Made by a program: the position numbers and the translations under genes
Source: Monoplex corrugatus
Lineage: Eukaryota; Mollusca; Gastropoda; Littorinimorpha; Ranellidae
Assembly (NCBI GenBank): GCA_030674185.1
Contig: CM060312.1
Span: 67,685,237-67,749,236, forward strand
DNA length: 64,000 nt
Direction: 5' to 3'
The notes under the pieces: model-generated
Seen by the model: the letters and a program-made list of their open reading frames with translations, nothing else
Database searches by the model: none
Told to the model about the DNA's origin: nothing
Shown here: positions 1 to 12,203 of the stretch, in pieces
Position numbering within the stretch: position 1 is the first letter of the stretch
Layout of the letters: each line of letters starts with the position of its first letter

Positions 1-184
1 CAATGGCAACAGAATAATCTTTCCCTCCTCCTCAGCTGGCTCCAATTACAGTCTATGAAGTGGCAGGCTGAAGATCCACTTCATGTAGCTTTTGAGCACA
101 ATGCCTTCTCTCCTGATTTTCAGTGGTTGTGTTGACAGTACAAACCCTTTGGAAATGAATTCACACAACTGAATGCAGTACTAG
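1..184. other. unassigned flank
   Basis: I see no gene, repeat or RNA that I can support in this short left edge. Confidence 0.4.
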
Positions 185-338
185 TGTAACAGCATGAGCT
201 ACAGGCTCTCTTTCTGGTGCGAATGGGGAGTAGTATCACAGCATGAGACACAGGCTCTCTTTCTTGTGCGAAGGGGGATTAGTGACACAGCATGAAATAC
301 AGGCTCTGTTTCTGGTGTGAACGGGGATTACTCACTCA
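185..338 (+). repeat. short tandem repeat, about 57-bp unit, 2.7 copies
   Basis: The phrase 'cagcatgag..acaggctct' recurs three times with a spacing of about 55-57 bp and moderate divergence. No coding frame is shared by the copies. Confidence 0.7.
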
Positions 339-540
339 ATCTGCAGAAGGTCTCATGAGAAGGCTAAAAATTTATGGCAGCACCACCAATGTCAACATGA
401 AATATTATCCGTATCTCATTTTCTTTTTTGTTTTTTGTTGTTATTTTTTTTGGTATTTTTTTTGTTTGTTAACGGCAAGGTCAGAAAGACTCTTCATGTT
501 ATCCAAGTTATTCAAATACTTGTATCTGAGCAATTGTTTG

Positions 541-589
<49 letters not shown>

Positions 590-640
590 CCTCACAAGCA
601 CACACACACACACACACACCCTCACATACACAACACACAC

Positions 641-683
<43 letters not shown>

Positions 684-690
684 CACACAC
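541..690 (+). repeat. (CA)n microsatellite, interrupted
   Basis: Long CA dinucleotide tract with a few CCTCA interruptions. The Thr/His and Cys/Val open frames across it are products of the repeat and not genes. An A/C-rich tail follows to about 770. Confidence 0.97.
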
Positions 691-1017
691 ACACACTACC
701 TCACATTCATATTTACAATACACCCCCACCAAAACAACAACAACAAACAAACAAAAAAAAAGAAAACAATTATATCATGGAACACATTCTCTTACCCACA
801 GAAAAAGAAATGCCATGACCATGCAGATACTTGAACACAGGTCCTGACACCATCCCTGCTCCTAACACCAACACTGACATCTTTGGATGATGATCTGATA
901 TGCAGAGAAAATGAAAGTTCGTGCCCAAGGTATGGAAGACTCCTATATGACAATTCATAGACACAAATATGTACAATGCAATAAACTGCAATACAGTACA
1001 ATAATACAATGCACAAT

Positions 1018-1277
1018 ACCATCCATACCATACCATACCATACCATATCATACCATACCATACCATACCATATACCATACCATACCATACCATACTTGTA
1101 CTGTATCATACCATACCATCTTATACCATACCATATCACACCATAACATACCATACTGCACTGTACTGTATTGTATCATACCATACCATACCATACCATA
1201 CCATACCATACCATACCATACCATACCATACCATACCATACTGCACTGTATTGTACCATACCATACCATATCATGCC
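1018..1277 (+). repeat. (CATAC)n pentanucleotide microsatellite
   Basis: About 50 units of CATAC/CCATA with scattered variants such as CTGTACTG. Tyr/His/Thr or Trp/Tyr/Gly open frames across it come from the repeat. Confidence 0.95.
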
Positions 1278-1515
1278 ATGCAATCATAACATTTTTATAT
1301 ATCATTGATGGACAATTACACAGCTGCATTGCTGAAACAAGTTTGTAATTATAACGTCTTTACATGTCCTAATTGGACAGTCAAATAGCTGCATTGCTGA
1401 AACAAGTTTGTAATTATAACATCTTTACATGTCCTAATTGGACAGTCAAATAGCTGCATTGCTGAAACAAGTTTGTAATTATAACATCTTTACATGTCCT
1501 AATTGGACAGTCAAC
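1278..1515 (+). repeat. 65-bp tandem repeat array, left block
   Basis: About 3.6 copies of a 65-bp unit containing 'gctgcattgctgaaacaag' and 'taattggacag'. The same unit resumes at 3948 and 4226-4700. An inverted partial unit follows at 1520-1562, just before the Penelope-like element. Confidence 0.9.
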
Positions 1516-1660
1516 AGCTATTTAACTGTCCAATTAGGACATGTAAAGATGTTATAATTACAATCTGCTAGATGACAAAAAGACCTACCAACAGCTGAGC
1601 AAAGATCCCACCAGCAAGTATACTGCCCGTCTGACCAAACTACTGCAAGGCCTACAGAAG

Positions 1661-2380
1661 TAATAATAATAATAATAATTACAATATTTATATAGCGCAA
1701 AATCTCGATAAAAATCAAATCTAAGCGCTGAACATACACCTACGCATGCGCGCACACACACACTCACACATAAATGGGGAAAAAGAATAAAAGCAATGGA
1801 AAATTATAGAGAGCATATTATATACAAATATATATTACAATGTGATTCCACTCCGAGTGGAGACAGGCTACAGAGGGGGATGAGTGAGGTCAGGATTTTA
1901 TGCAGAGGAGAAAAGGTGAGTTTTGAGAGCGGACTTGAAGGAGACAAAAGTAGGTTGCTGACGGACTGAGAGAGGAAGTTTGTTCCAGGAAAGTGGACCA
2001 GAAACAGAGAAGGCTCTGGACCATAGGTATTGAGCTTAGTGCGTGGAAAGCGAAAAGTCAGAGGATCAGAGGCAGAGCGGAGGGTACGTGAGGGAACATA
2101 GATCTCAAGTAGGCTTGACAGGTAATCGGGGGCTGCGTTATTGAGGCTTTTGTAGCACATGGTGTCTAGTTTGTACTGAATGCGCTTTGATACAGGGAGC
2201 CAGTGAAGTTGTGCCAGGAGAGGAGATATGTGGTCAGTTTTTTTCTTTTTGAGTACAAGGCGTGCAGCATTGTTTTGAATGCGCTGTAGGATGTGAATGT
2301 GTAGCAGGGCAGTTTCAGTGCTATGGCACTGGCGGTAGGCTGACTGGAAAGGATTGAGAAGATTGTTGGCAGACAGGAGA
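1661..2380 (-). mobile_element. L2/CR1-like LINE, 5'-truncated and internally deleted, nested in the Penelope-like element
   Basis: Read on the minus strand, the right end encodes an RT fragment (FQSAYRQCHSTETALLHI, about 2350-2295). It then jumps directly to C-terminal LINE sequence (LQRIQNNAARLVL, then HWLPVSKRIQYKLDTMCY, then a PDYLSSLL..PSRTLRS region). Most of the RT is therefore missing. The 3' tail is a GCGCTATATAAATATTGTAA-like end followed by (TAA)n at 1661-1680, as seen in L2/CR1-type elements. It sits inside the Penelope-like element and is younger than that insertion. Not functional. Confidence 0.8.
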
Positions 2381-3863
2381 ACTCTCCTCAGAACAGTACC
2401 GCAGATTGTACCCCTCAGCTACTGAGGTGCCCAAGTTCTACGGACTGCCTAAGTGCACAGGAAAGATGTACCCCTCCGTCCCATTGTCGCCTCTAGAGGA
2501 TCCCTGATGTATGAGACGGCCCGCTTCGTTGCAGACATCCTCTCGCCTTTGGTAGGAAAGACAGAACATTCCATTGCAAACAGTGCAGACGCTGTTGGAG
2601 TTTGTACCTCAACCTGATGAGATTCTGGTGTCCTATGATGTCACACCCTGTTCACCAGTGTCCCTGTGAAGGACAGCATTGACATCATCAGGGGGAGGTT
2701 AAAGGTCGACAACAGCCTTCGGCAACGCACCAACCTGCCAGTGGAACACATCTGTGAACTGCTATCCTGCTGCCTCAACACCACCTACTTCACCTTTGAA
2801 GGACACTTCTACCAACAGACCGAGGGTGCAGCCATGGGGTCCCCCATGAGTCCCATTGTCACCAACCTCTTTATGGAAACTTTGGCGTCGTTCCACACTC
2901 CTCCACGCTACTGGGGCCGCTACATGGATGACACTATGACTGTACTGAAAAGATTGGTGGTAGAAGACTTCACGAACCATTGAACAACCAACACCCTGCC
3001 ATCAAGCTCACCTATGAGGTAGAAGAGAACGGCAGCATCACGATGTTGGATACCCGCATCACCTGGATGGACACAGGCCTCGCCTTCTCCGTCTATAGAA
3101 AGCCGACCCACACGGACCAGTACTTACAATTTGACAGTTACCAGCCACTGGAACACAAGCTTGGAGTAATCCGCACCCTCACCCACCGAGCGAAGACCAT
3201 CTGCTCCATCAACCGCTAAAGAAGAAGAGGTGCAGTACATCAAAAAAGTACTCAGTGTGTCAGGATACCAGAAGTGGGCCTGGGATATTCCGGGGGGCAA
3301 GAAAACCATACCCCACCCCACCCCTCCACTGAACAGCCAACCCCTTCGAGAGGGCACATTTCCATGCCATACGTCAGCGGCGTCACTGAGGCTCTCAGCA
3401 GGAAGATCAGGAAGTTGGGAGTCGGTGTCCACGCCAAGCCCACCAACTCCATCAGAAGCCAGTTAGTCCACCCCAAAGACAAAACAGACAAATTAGACAC
3501 ATCAGGGGTGATATACAAGATAGACTGCCAGGACTGTGACCATAGTTATATTGGCGAAACTGAGCGCAACTTGCACAAAAGATTAAAAGAAAACAAACGT
3601 GAGTCCTCTCCAGTGGGAGAACATCTGACCCACACCCAACACCACTTTGAAAAGGACAGTGTGCAAGTTCTCGACAAAGAATCAAGATGGTTCCAGAGGG
3701 GAGTAAAGGAGGCAGTTTACATCGCCGCAAGGAACCCCACCCTCAACCGTGACCGGGGCCGACACAACCTGCCATCGGTGTACTCCTCACTTATTCAGTC
3801 GCACTGTCACGAGTTCGCTCACGGCGGTGCGCACTGAAGCCAGTTCTCAACCCAGCAGTTGTG

Positions 3864-3925
3864 CTGAAGAAGTTGGCCGGATTGCCGATGAAAGCTACGC
3901 AGAAAGTAGCTTTTTTGTCACTGAG
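3864..3925 (+). ncRNA. candidate hammerhead-like core in the Penelope-like element 3' region (copy 1)
   Basis: CTGAAGA at 3864-3870 fits the CUGANGA core. It is followed by a potential stem II (TTGGC with GCCGA, one G-U pair), then GAAA at 3890-3893 and a second hairpin (GCTAC/GTAGC). Hammerhead motifs are known from Penelope-like elements. I could not draw a convincing stem I or cleavage site, so this is a candidate only. Confidence 0.4.
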
Positions 3926-3947
3926 AGACAGGTTCAGCTAGGTAGTC

Positions 3948-4700
3948 AAGTTTGTAATTATAACATCTTTACCTGTCCTAATTGGACAGGAACCAGAAGA
4001 ACAAGAAAACCAATATAAGCGCGTATCCAACAAAACAAAACAAAACAAGCGCAAATTTTCGGCCAACTAGCCTTTGTCAAGCGCAAACGCACGGTCACAA
4101 ACAGATCACAAACACCAAACAATGGATAATAAAAACGGGACTAAAAACTTCCCTGCCGCCTTGTCCAGTGGGTAAGAAGGGGACCAAATGGAATGCCCAT
4201 GTCTTCATGAGCAGTAGTAAGAAGACAGTTAAATAGCTGCATTGCTGAAACAAGTTTGTAATTATAACATCTTCACATATCCTAACTGGACAGTTAAATA
4301 GCTGCATTGCTGAAACAAGTTTGTAATTATAACCTCTTCACATGTCCTAATTGGACAGTTAAATAGCTACATTGCTGAAACAAGTTTGTAATTATAACAT
4401 AATGACTACCTAGCTGAACCTGTCTCTCAGTGACAAAAAAGCTACTTACTGCGTAGCTTTCAACATGTTATAACATGTTTATATGTCCTAATTGGACAGT
4501 TAAATAGCTGCATTGCTGAAACAAGTTTGTAATTATAACATGTTTATATGTCTTTGATGGACAATTATATAGCTGCATTGCTGAAACAAGTCTGCAATCA
4601 TAACATCTCTACATGTCCTACATGGACAGTTAAATAGCTGCATTGCTGAAACAAGCTTGCAATCGTAACATCTCCATATGTCCTAGATGGACAGTTAAAT
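3948..4700 (+). repeat. 65-bp tandem repeat array, right block
   Basis: One unit fragment follows the Penelope-like element at 3948-3990. About seven copies of the 65-bp unit follow at 4226-4700, drifting toward the right end. The array is interrupted at about 4403-4463 by a minus-strand fragment matching the 3' end of the Penelope-like element ('gctgaacctgtctctcagtg'). It ends in an A-rich tract at 4705-4742. Confidence 0.88.
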
Positions 4701-4749
4701 AACGCAAAAAAAAAAAAAAAAAAAAAAGAAAAAAAGAAAAAATTATTGT

Positions 4750-6300
4750 AGGAGGCTGCAAACTCTTGCCCTGAATAGGGCCTAGTGAATAGGTCAAGAT
4801 GACACAGCAGCCTCTGTCAAGTTTTCGTTCCACTCCTGGATGGCATGTGGCAGGAATGAGTTCTGTCGGTACATCATCTGCTGATGACATCAGAATATGG
4901 CTAACGATCCTTATGAACGCAGACTACCTTTTAAATTCGTAGTCAGCAGCACATCATGGACACACTTGTCTTGAGAAAAATTATGGAAACACGGCGAAAT
5001 CATTCACTCAATCAAAAAGATTATTATCAGCACACTTACCTCCCCTCTTCAATAATTCTTCACCCTCTCTCCTATGTGTCTGTTTATTGTAATGCGCACA
5101 TTGTGTGCTAGTGTAACGAGTCGCAGATGTTTTATAACATGAGCATTGATGAAACTATAAATGGGACTGGGACTGACAGTAACAGATGTTACGTGTTGCA
5201 ATTAGCATTGTGCTGTTTGCTGTTTTTCTGGTTTTGATGTGAGGAGATCTGAACAGTATGATATCATCAGTGAGGACAGCATTTGCGAGATTGTTTTATA
5301 GCGGTTTTATAGCCCAACCGGCCGCGTAGAGCCATATCAAGGCTATACCAGCGAGATTAAAACAATTAATGTTTGCAGATTTGGAGTTTGTTCGGAGGTG
5401 TTCATCAAACTCGGAGAATTCCATATGCGCTCCACCTAGATCTGCCAGCAGTTATCTGGCATGATCCTGCACGGTTCAACAAGTTCATATTGCTTATACT
5501 ATACTTATAGCCCAGCCGACCATTAGAGCCATATCAGGGCTAATACCACGTCAAAAACGACAACCAGGTTATGATAAAAGACAACAGGTAAAAAAAAAAC
5601 ATGCTCACTGTTAACCTGGCAAATCTAAAATGCAAATAAAGAAAAACGGCCATAAAATCATATCAGGTGAAATCTATTGATCTCTTGTAAAAACTAGAAA
5701 ATTGCATCACGAAGGATGTCTTGGAAGAGGTTCTTTAGAGAGTTTGACATGCAGTGCTTTTGTGTCACATCATACCAGTCCCAGCAGTCAAGGAGGTGTC
5801 TGATGCTCAATGGCTTATCACATGGTACACACCACAGTGCTTCTAAATTTTTTGAAGGGTACGAATGAGTGTAGGATGTGTGACCTGTGTATAATAAGCT
5901 ACATAACACTGTCTTTTTCTTACGATTCCCTGCAGCAGATGGGAGAACTTTTTTTGGGCTGGGGCAGATTTGGAAAAGTTTGTTATCAGTTCATTCCAAT
6001 CCTCCTGTGGAAAACTACGTGCTGGCAAGGTCTTGAATGGGGGTGGGGGGTGGAGGGGAGGTGGATCTTTGAAACATTAAGATGACACCACCAGAATGAT
6101 GGAAACGTTTAGAAGAGCAGCAAGCAGGCCTTGAATGTTGCCGGTTGGGATTGAACTTGAGATGTATGGGCTGTACCAAAAGAACCAAACAGACCACACC
6201 AAAAACGCCAGGCAACCTTAGTACTGGCTTCAACAACTTCAGATTCAAGTGAGTGGGCGAGTTCAGATACCTTGGGAGCATCTTCACCAAAGATGAAAGA
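4750..6300. other. non-coding stretch with degenerate repeat heads
   Basis: No gene found. Two degenerate pieces at 5300-5350 and 5505-5560 carry 'tagagccatatca(a/g)ggctat', the head motif of the 0.57-kb retroposon family seen at 41799-43399. Open frames here are short and unsupported. Confidence 0.5.
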
Positions 6301-6566
6301 TTAACCGTTTGATTCCTGCAGGAAGCTGGTGGATAGGGTGAGGGAATCAGAAGGTTAAGTTTTTCCTTTGCTAGCATGGTTGACAATGCAGGAAGCTGAT
6401 GGATAGGGTGAGGAGTCAAAGGGTTAAGTTTTTGCTTTGCTAGCATGGTTGACAATGCAGGAGGCCAGTGGATAAGATGAGGAATCAAAGGGTTAAGTTT
6501 TTGCTTTGTTAACATTGTTGACAATGCAGGATGCCAGTAGATAGGGTGTGGGAGTCAAAGGGTTAA
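6301..6566. repeat. foldback (hairpin) repeat element, expanded copy
   Basis: Starts 'ttaaccgtttgattcctgca' and ends '..gtcaaagggttaa', an imperfect terminal inverted repeat. Inside, a unit with 'tggatagggtgagg..tcaaagggttaagttttt' and 'gctagcatggttgacaatgc' repeats three to four times. Related elements lie at 19361-19552 and 36082-36274. Confidence 0.75.
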
Positions 6567-6624
6567 CAGGGAAATTGCAATCATAGTGCTGAAGGCTAAC
6601 AATGTCAGTTCCCAGTTTGCCCCA

Positions 6625-6778
6625 CTTGTGAAACAACCTGGCATCCAAACTGAGACCACCTCACCTGTCTCACCTGCCGGCATCACCAGGTTCAGTGTTG
6701 GCCGCTACTCTTTGACACCACCACCTCCTCCAGGCCGCTCTGTCCCGACTTTTGTGGACAATTTCTTGAATATTTAGG
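6625..6778 (+). repeat. interspersed repeat, about 150 bp, related to 27565-27710
   Basis: Shares 'gtctcacctg..ggcatcac..ggttcagtg' and 'acaccaccacctcc..ttttgtggacaa' with 27565-27710 in the same orientation. The family is unknown. The Pro-rich frame across it is not preserved as a gene. Confidence 0.65.
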
Positions 6779-6779
6779 C

Positions 6780-8390
6780 CACCGATGTTGGTTGTGTTCT
6801 TGATGTACGAGATTGGAGATCTGCCTTTCTTCCTTTTTGCCATCACCATAACACTGTGTCATATTGTTTGTTGTTGTTTTTCTGTCTGCATGTATTTTTG
6901 TTTATCTATGAATGGGATTTTGACACAGAATTTTGCCATGGGTTACTTAGTCTTATGTCTTGCTGCAAGTTCTTTTACAAGCGCTAAAGTGCATGCTTAC
7001 AGCGCATGGGACCTAAGTTTATTGTTTCATTCATAAGACTTGTAATTAGATCGCCCCTTAACGGGTAGCAGAGGGAAAAGAAAAATCCCTAACTGGATAT
7101 TTAAGTCTTGACTTTTCCAGATCTCTCAGTTCCCACGAGGTGCTTTTAACCACTGGATCTCCACTCCACTGAAACTTCCAACTGTCATGTTTACATTTGT
7201 TTTTTTACCTCTTCAGTGCCACGGACCTATATATAAGTTACGATAATGTGTATCTCATTTGCCAACGACGTATATGTACGTTCACATCACATCAAGACTT
7301 TTCCTACCTCCATTTGTAAGCTGGGAATCCCAATTCACTTGAATCAGAAAGCTCTGTCCATCTACATAAATTATGCATGAGGTCAGCCACCAGTCACTTT
7401 GCTATGGTCACTGCACTGCAGCGTTTGAGACTACCCCTCAGAGATGTTGACCTTTCTTCCACAATGGCTGACAATGATGCTGCGACTGGGCCAAGTGCTG
7501 TGAGAAAGACAGCGTGTTGCCAAAGGTACTTTTAGCTATTTCATCACAGCGTATATTGAGACATGCTTTAGGTGAACTCTGACTGACCCACACTTCAGAC
7601 TGGATAACGGGAGAGGGGGATGGGAGAGAGTGATGAGGAGACGGAGGTTTTGTTTACAGCTTTCAGATATTGTGCCAGCACATGTAGTCTGTGAAGATCA
7701 CTTACAGTGTGTGGTACATGGCCATCTCAAACACGGAGAGTCCAGTGCAACATGTGGTTATCAAAATTGTTGATTTTTCTGTCTTCTGTCGGCGTTTCTG
7801 TCATTTGGGAGGAAATGAAAAGAAAGTGGTGGGCATGGCAGTGTGAGAGTGAAAGACTGTCTGTGGGTGTGTGTGCCACTATTCAGTACTTTATATATGC
7901 ATGTGGGGTTTGAAGACATACCTCGAATACTTTTATGTATGTGTTTTCTAGGAATAGTTTGTTTTTTATATTACTAATCCATAATGTATAAAAACAAATT
8001 GTGTGAAATTTATTTATGTCGATTTTATGGCCTATTCTTCACTAACCAAAGTGTCAAATACAGTTAAAACTATCATAAAAGGATCTATATAGTCTTAAAA
8101 GAAGGGTTATGATTACTGTCATGAATAATTTGCAAGCTACATTTCTTTGTCATTTATTACCCTACCCCATGCAAAAATCACTTGGCAAGTAGCAGACACT
8201 TGCAAAACAGTGTACTTGGCACTGAAGGGGTTAATTTATTGGTTCAGTCATTTACTTATTCATTTATCATTTTTACTCATTTGTATATTTAGGCCCTACT
8301 TCAGTACTTGTCTTTCCATTAAATGTGAATGCCAATTTTGTAAACTCACATACATACATGCCCACAGAATATTTATAGACACAAAAAGAA
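6780..8390. other. non-coding stretch
   Basis: AT-rich with no supportable gene. Short open frames here lack flanking splice sites or recognisable domains. Confidence 0.45.
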
Positions 8391-8411
8391 AACAAAAGCA
8401 TGTTCAAATGC

Positions 8412-8417
8412 TTTATT
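8412..8417 (-). terminator. possible polyadenylation signal for WASL
   Basis: The minus strand reads CAATAAAG here, with T-rich sequence just downstream. It would give WASL a 3' UTR of about 2.6 kb. Transcript data would be needed to prefer it over other AT-rich candidates. Confidence 0.3.
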
Positions 8418-8871
8418 GTGGTTTCAATGTATTTCAAAACACCCACACAGTACCAAAGAGAAAGCAGCTCAGAAAGGACCAGTAACCAGTAAACATGCAG
8501 AAAGACAGGTACTCATTTGGCAGAGGGGATAACTATGACATGTCAACAAGTACAGAAATGTTTTCTGCAAGTTCATAACTGCAGTTTTCCCTTCCAGTTT
8601 CATTTAACATGATGCATCTCAACTTCGTGTGAACAATGGCTTCAACTATTTAAAGTTTAAAAAAAAAAGTACACTTTTATGGATCATTTTAACGGTTAAA
8701 AAGTTCAGCAAGGTGCATGCACTGTTGTCTGTGTGCAATGCCTACGCACATTCATGCTCTGCAATGTCTTTTTTCATTTTCATTACATGTGCAACTCTTA
8801 CCAGTCCATACAGAATTAATTCACAGTAATCACTGGGCTCCAGAAAATATTTTCACACAAGGCTCTCCTTA

Positions 8872-9375
8872 CAGTGACATTTCTGAAAATCTAATTATGA
8901 TCCAGGTAGTCGTACAGACAACATGGAAGTGATTCTGCATGTTAACATTCTGATACCTATTATGATCCAGGTACCTGTACACTGTACAGACACATGGAAG
9001 CGATTCTGTATGTTGTAACAATTCTGATACTAATTATATCCAGTAGTCTGTACAGACAAATGGAAGTGATTCTGATGTTAACATTTCTGAATACCTAATT
9101 ATGATCCAGGTAGCCTGTACACTGTACAGACAACATGGAAGCGATTCTGTATGTTGTAACAATTCTGAATACCTAATTATGATCCAGGTAGCCTGTACAG
9201 ACAACATGGAAGTGATTCTGCATGTTAACATTTCTGAATACCTAATTATGATCCAGGTAGCCTGTACACTGTACAGACAACATGGAAGCGATTCTGTATG
9301 TTGTAACAATTCTGAATACCTAATTATGATCCAGGTAGCCTGTACAGACAACATGGAAGCGATTCTGTGTTTTGT
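8872..9375. repeat. composite tandem repeat, about 132-bp period made of two half units
   Basis: Alternating units share 'cctaattatgatccaggtag' and 'acaacatggaag(c/t)gattctg'. One half carries 'cactgtac' and 'tgttgtaacaat', the other 'catgttaacattt'. About 3.7 periods are present, with small deletions in the left copies. It may lie within the WASL 3' UTR. Confidence 0.88.
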
Positions 9376-9688
9376 ACAAATACGCAAATTAATCATATGG
9401 ACACCAGCTGTTCAAACTTATCACAGTTAGTGCTGGCTAAAAGAATGTCACTGTTACAGTGCCCCTTATTTACAGGAAAAAAGACAAGAGATACATACAT
9501 GAAAAAAAAAAAAATCAAATATATAAAAAACATTTTCTCAGTTTATGTAAAATACACATATATACATACATATGCTTAACAGAAGTGTCCGAATTGAATC
9601 AAGCCTCAGATAAGTGTACAGAAACAGCAGTAATTACATACAAGATGTGAAGGGGTAGGCCTACTTGCAAATTCACATACAACATCAT

Positions 9689-9689
<1 letters not shown>

Positions 9690-9767
<78 letters not shown>

Positions 9768-9798
9768 CGGAGACAGAGAGAGAGACAGAGAGAGGTTA
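9690..9798 (+). repeat. (GT)n followed by (GA)n microsatellite
   Basis: About 67 bp of GT repeats run straight into a GA-rich tract. Cys/Val and Thr/His open frames across it come from the repeat. Confidence 0.97.
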
Positions 9799-9799
9799 A

Positions 9800-11057
9800 C
9801 AGAAACAGAAATGAAAAGGGTTCTCTCATAACCTTGCAGTCACTGGGGAAAGTGATGGTAGAGACCACAACTTTTTTCAGGGCCAGCAATATTATATGGG
9901 TGGTGTCTATTGCTCTCCCTTGTTGCTTCACCTTTCCCTAATTTTGAGGACAGTCAGGTAAGCCTACCCACTGAGAGCTGGGTAAACTAGAGGCTCTACA
10001 CACACATTGTTCCCCAGGCATGAATCACACTCAGCAAACCTATGCAGGAAGGCTGAAAAGTGACTATTCCACACCTGTGCCAAACAGGCCTCTAAATTAG
10101 TCTAATAACAATGAATACTGATTGAAAAAAAGGTTTACTTAGTACATTTCCACCACCACCATAATTACAGCACAGATTAGTTCTCCCGCTTTGGTCAGTT
10201 GGGTCCATCTTGCATTTATACACATACTTCAAAATAAACAACTTGGGCAACCTTTCTCTTCTGAGGCATACAAAAATGTGATGGTGAGAATTAAATACTA
10301 AAGGAAAAATATCTTTTTCTGACACAAAGCACTATGTTTAAATATTCATCATGGCCTAAAGAATGTTTTACGACTTTAACAAACAAGACTGACACGTCAA
10401 CTTTACCAAGCACTTTTACGGTCTTTTTAAACATTTATAATACGGTAGCTGTTTAAACACCCTCTTATGCAGTCATTAAAACACCCAACCTTTCAAAACA
10501 ATGAATTACTGACTAAAACCTTTCTAATACATCACCACTAAGAAACCTCTTAATAATCCCTCTAATAAACCCTCATTACACAATAATTGTTCATGAAATA
10601 CTCTGACAAACTCTCATTATACAATAGTTGTTCATTAAGTGATTCCTTACTAAATGCTCGTTTACATGTCCTCATTAATGATATTTTCTTTCAGCATCTT
10701 GTCTTTGATGATTTTCTTCAACAGTGTCTTCATACATTAGACAATTGCATAACAACACAGATTTTGCATAAGCAGAAAGATAATTAGGTACATAGTATGA
10801 AACAAAAACGCCTGTTACATGCCTGTGACTGACTTCTCACCAAAGAAACAGCAAAGAACTGTAAACATACAGGGTATAAACTACCACCCAAAGAGTAAAA
10901 ACAAATTATTTTCACACCAGGAAGAATTCAACAAGAAAGAGGCAACAGAAATCTACAGCCGAAGTCTAGCGCCACACCTCAAATCAGCAATGCATTTCGA
11001 ACTATAAAGCTGGATGCTACACACAAATAAAAATGATGTGGTATAATGACAGCTGCT
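9800..11057 (-). other. probable WASL 3' UTR, proximal part
   Basis: Directly downstream of the WASL stop codon in transcript sense. No other gene is visible. Its extent as UTR is inferred from the absence of a closer convincing AATAAA. Confidence 0.4.
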
Positions 11058-11119
11058 TCAGTCATCCCATTCGTCATCATCGTCATCATCATCGTCGTCC
11101 TCAGAGCTCCCTTCGTCAT
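11058..11119 (-). CDS. WASL: WASL exon 11, acidic (A) tail and stop
   Basis: Acceptor 'tttctgaacag' precedes 11119. The exon completes an Asp codon split in phase 1, runs through nine consecutive Asp residues and ends DEWDD before TGA. The acidic stretch with its conserved Trp is the Arp2/3-binding tail of WASP-family proteins. Both exons 10a and 10b end in phase 1 and can splice here. Confidence 0.95.
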
Positions 11120-12144
11120 CTGTTCAGAAAGAGAAAAAAGTTGAAACCAGTGACAATGCTTCTGAAACACAAATACAGATTAATCAACAGTGCAGGAATT
11201 GTTTATTACCCCAAATCAAGGATGTGAAGAGATTTAGCAAATTTCTAATTAAAAGCACACATACACACACACTGGCACAGCCTCTGTCCCCCCCCCCCCC
11301 CCCAACTTGTGATAGCAACAAAGGTTAAAGGGACTGTCATGCCGTACATAACATTAATCTTTCATAACAGTTTTTGGTAACGGTAACCACAATAACATTT
11401 AATTAAACTTAAGCGGCACATGTGTTGCTGAGCTAAACACTAAATCCAATAACGATTCATGAACAGTTGGGTAAAACAGGTCTCACACACACATATATGT
11501 GTGTGTTTACATTTTGACTACGATGGGAACAAGTCACAGTACTCATGGTATCGTGCAGTACACACAGAACTGTAAATAATTTGATAAGCCAACATGTCTC
11601 AGTTAAGCAAATTGAACCTGGATCAAGTCATATACAGCTTTAAAATTTACGACTGTTCCCTAAGGTGCATTTACATCCGCAGTAAAGGCTGTCCCATAAC
11701 CCCAAGGATGTCGGGGAGTGATGTAATAAGACATTACTTTTCTCAAGGCCAGGATAACATGGGTAGTGCCCACCTCCTCTCTATCACTCTTTTACCTTCC
11801 CTGACCCTGAACAGGGTCAGGCACCCATTCAAAGCTGGGTGGACTGAAAGTAACACATGTTAAGTTTTGTCAGACTTGAACCCATGCAGTCAGTCGGAAA
11901 AGCTCCTCATCTAAAGCAACCCAATCTCTCTGACAGACTTTTGCAAACTTTGCAGATTTAAGAGGGAGGAGGGGTGGGGGTGGGCAACAAAACATGACAG
12001 TTTATGTCATTATTAAATGAAAAGGTTTGAATAATGATTCAAATTATTGAAAACAACCAAATTCCATTATGCGCTAGCCAAGGAATATTGGTTGTTGAGT
12101 ATTGAGTATCCTGAACAAACTGTCCCTTGGAATACAAGCTACTG

Positions 12145-12203
<59 letters not shown>

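Larger units (their letters stand above)
1563..3947 (+). mobile_element. Penelope-like element, copy 1, degenerate, carrying a nested LINE
   Basis: Retroelement with a reverse transcriptase followed by a GIY-YIG endonuclease, the layout of Penelope-like elements. A short N-terminal piece (1567-1660) is split from the RT by a nested LINE (1661-2380). The RT resumes near 2390 with a FYGLPK-like stretch, then AAMGSPMSP near 2830-2850 and the catalytic YMDDT near 2925. The GIY-YIG core (VIYKIDCQDCDHSYIGETER) lies near 3508-3570. Several frameshifts and stops break the frame, for example near 2520, 2980 and 3220. The 3' end stops at about 3947 against a 65-bp repeat unit. A second copy lies at 44866-46068 on the other strand. 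Dead copy; the family assignment is firm, the clade is not determined. Confidence 0.9.

Noticed and set aside
541..690. Open frames of Thr/His or Cys/Val across CA/GT tracts, here and at 9690, 12146, 19158, 32656 and 40672
   Set aside because: They exist only because dinucleotide repeats lack stop codons; no splice or start support.
1018..1277. Tyr/His/Thr-rich frame over the CATAC array
   Set aside because: Repeat artefact; present on both strands.
7430..7915. Possible THAP-like or other small gene (a frame with VVCEDHLQC and a downstream Met frame)
   Set aside because: Too short, no Cys/His spacing that fits a full domain and no splice pair.
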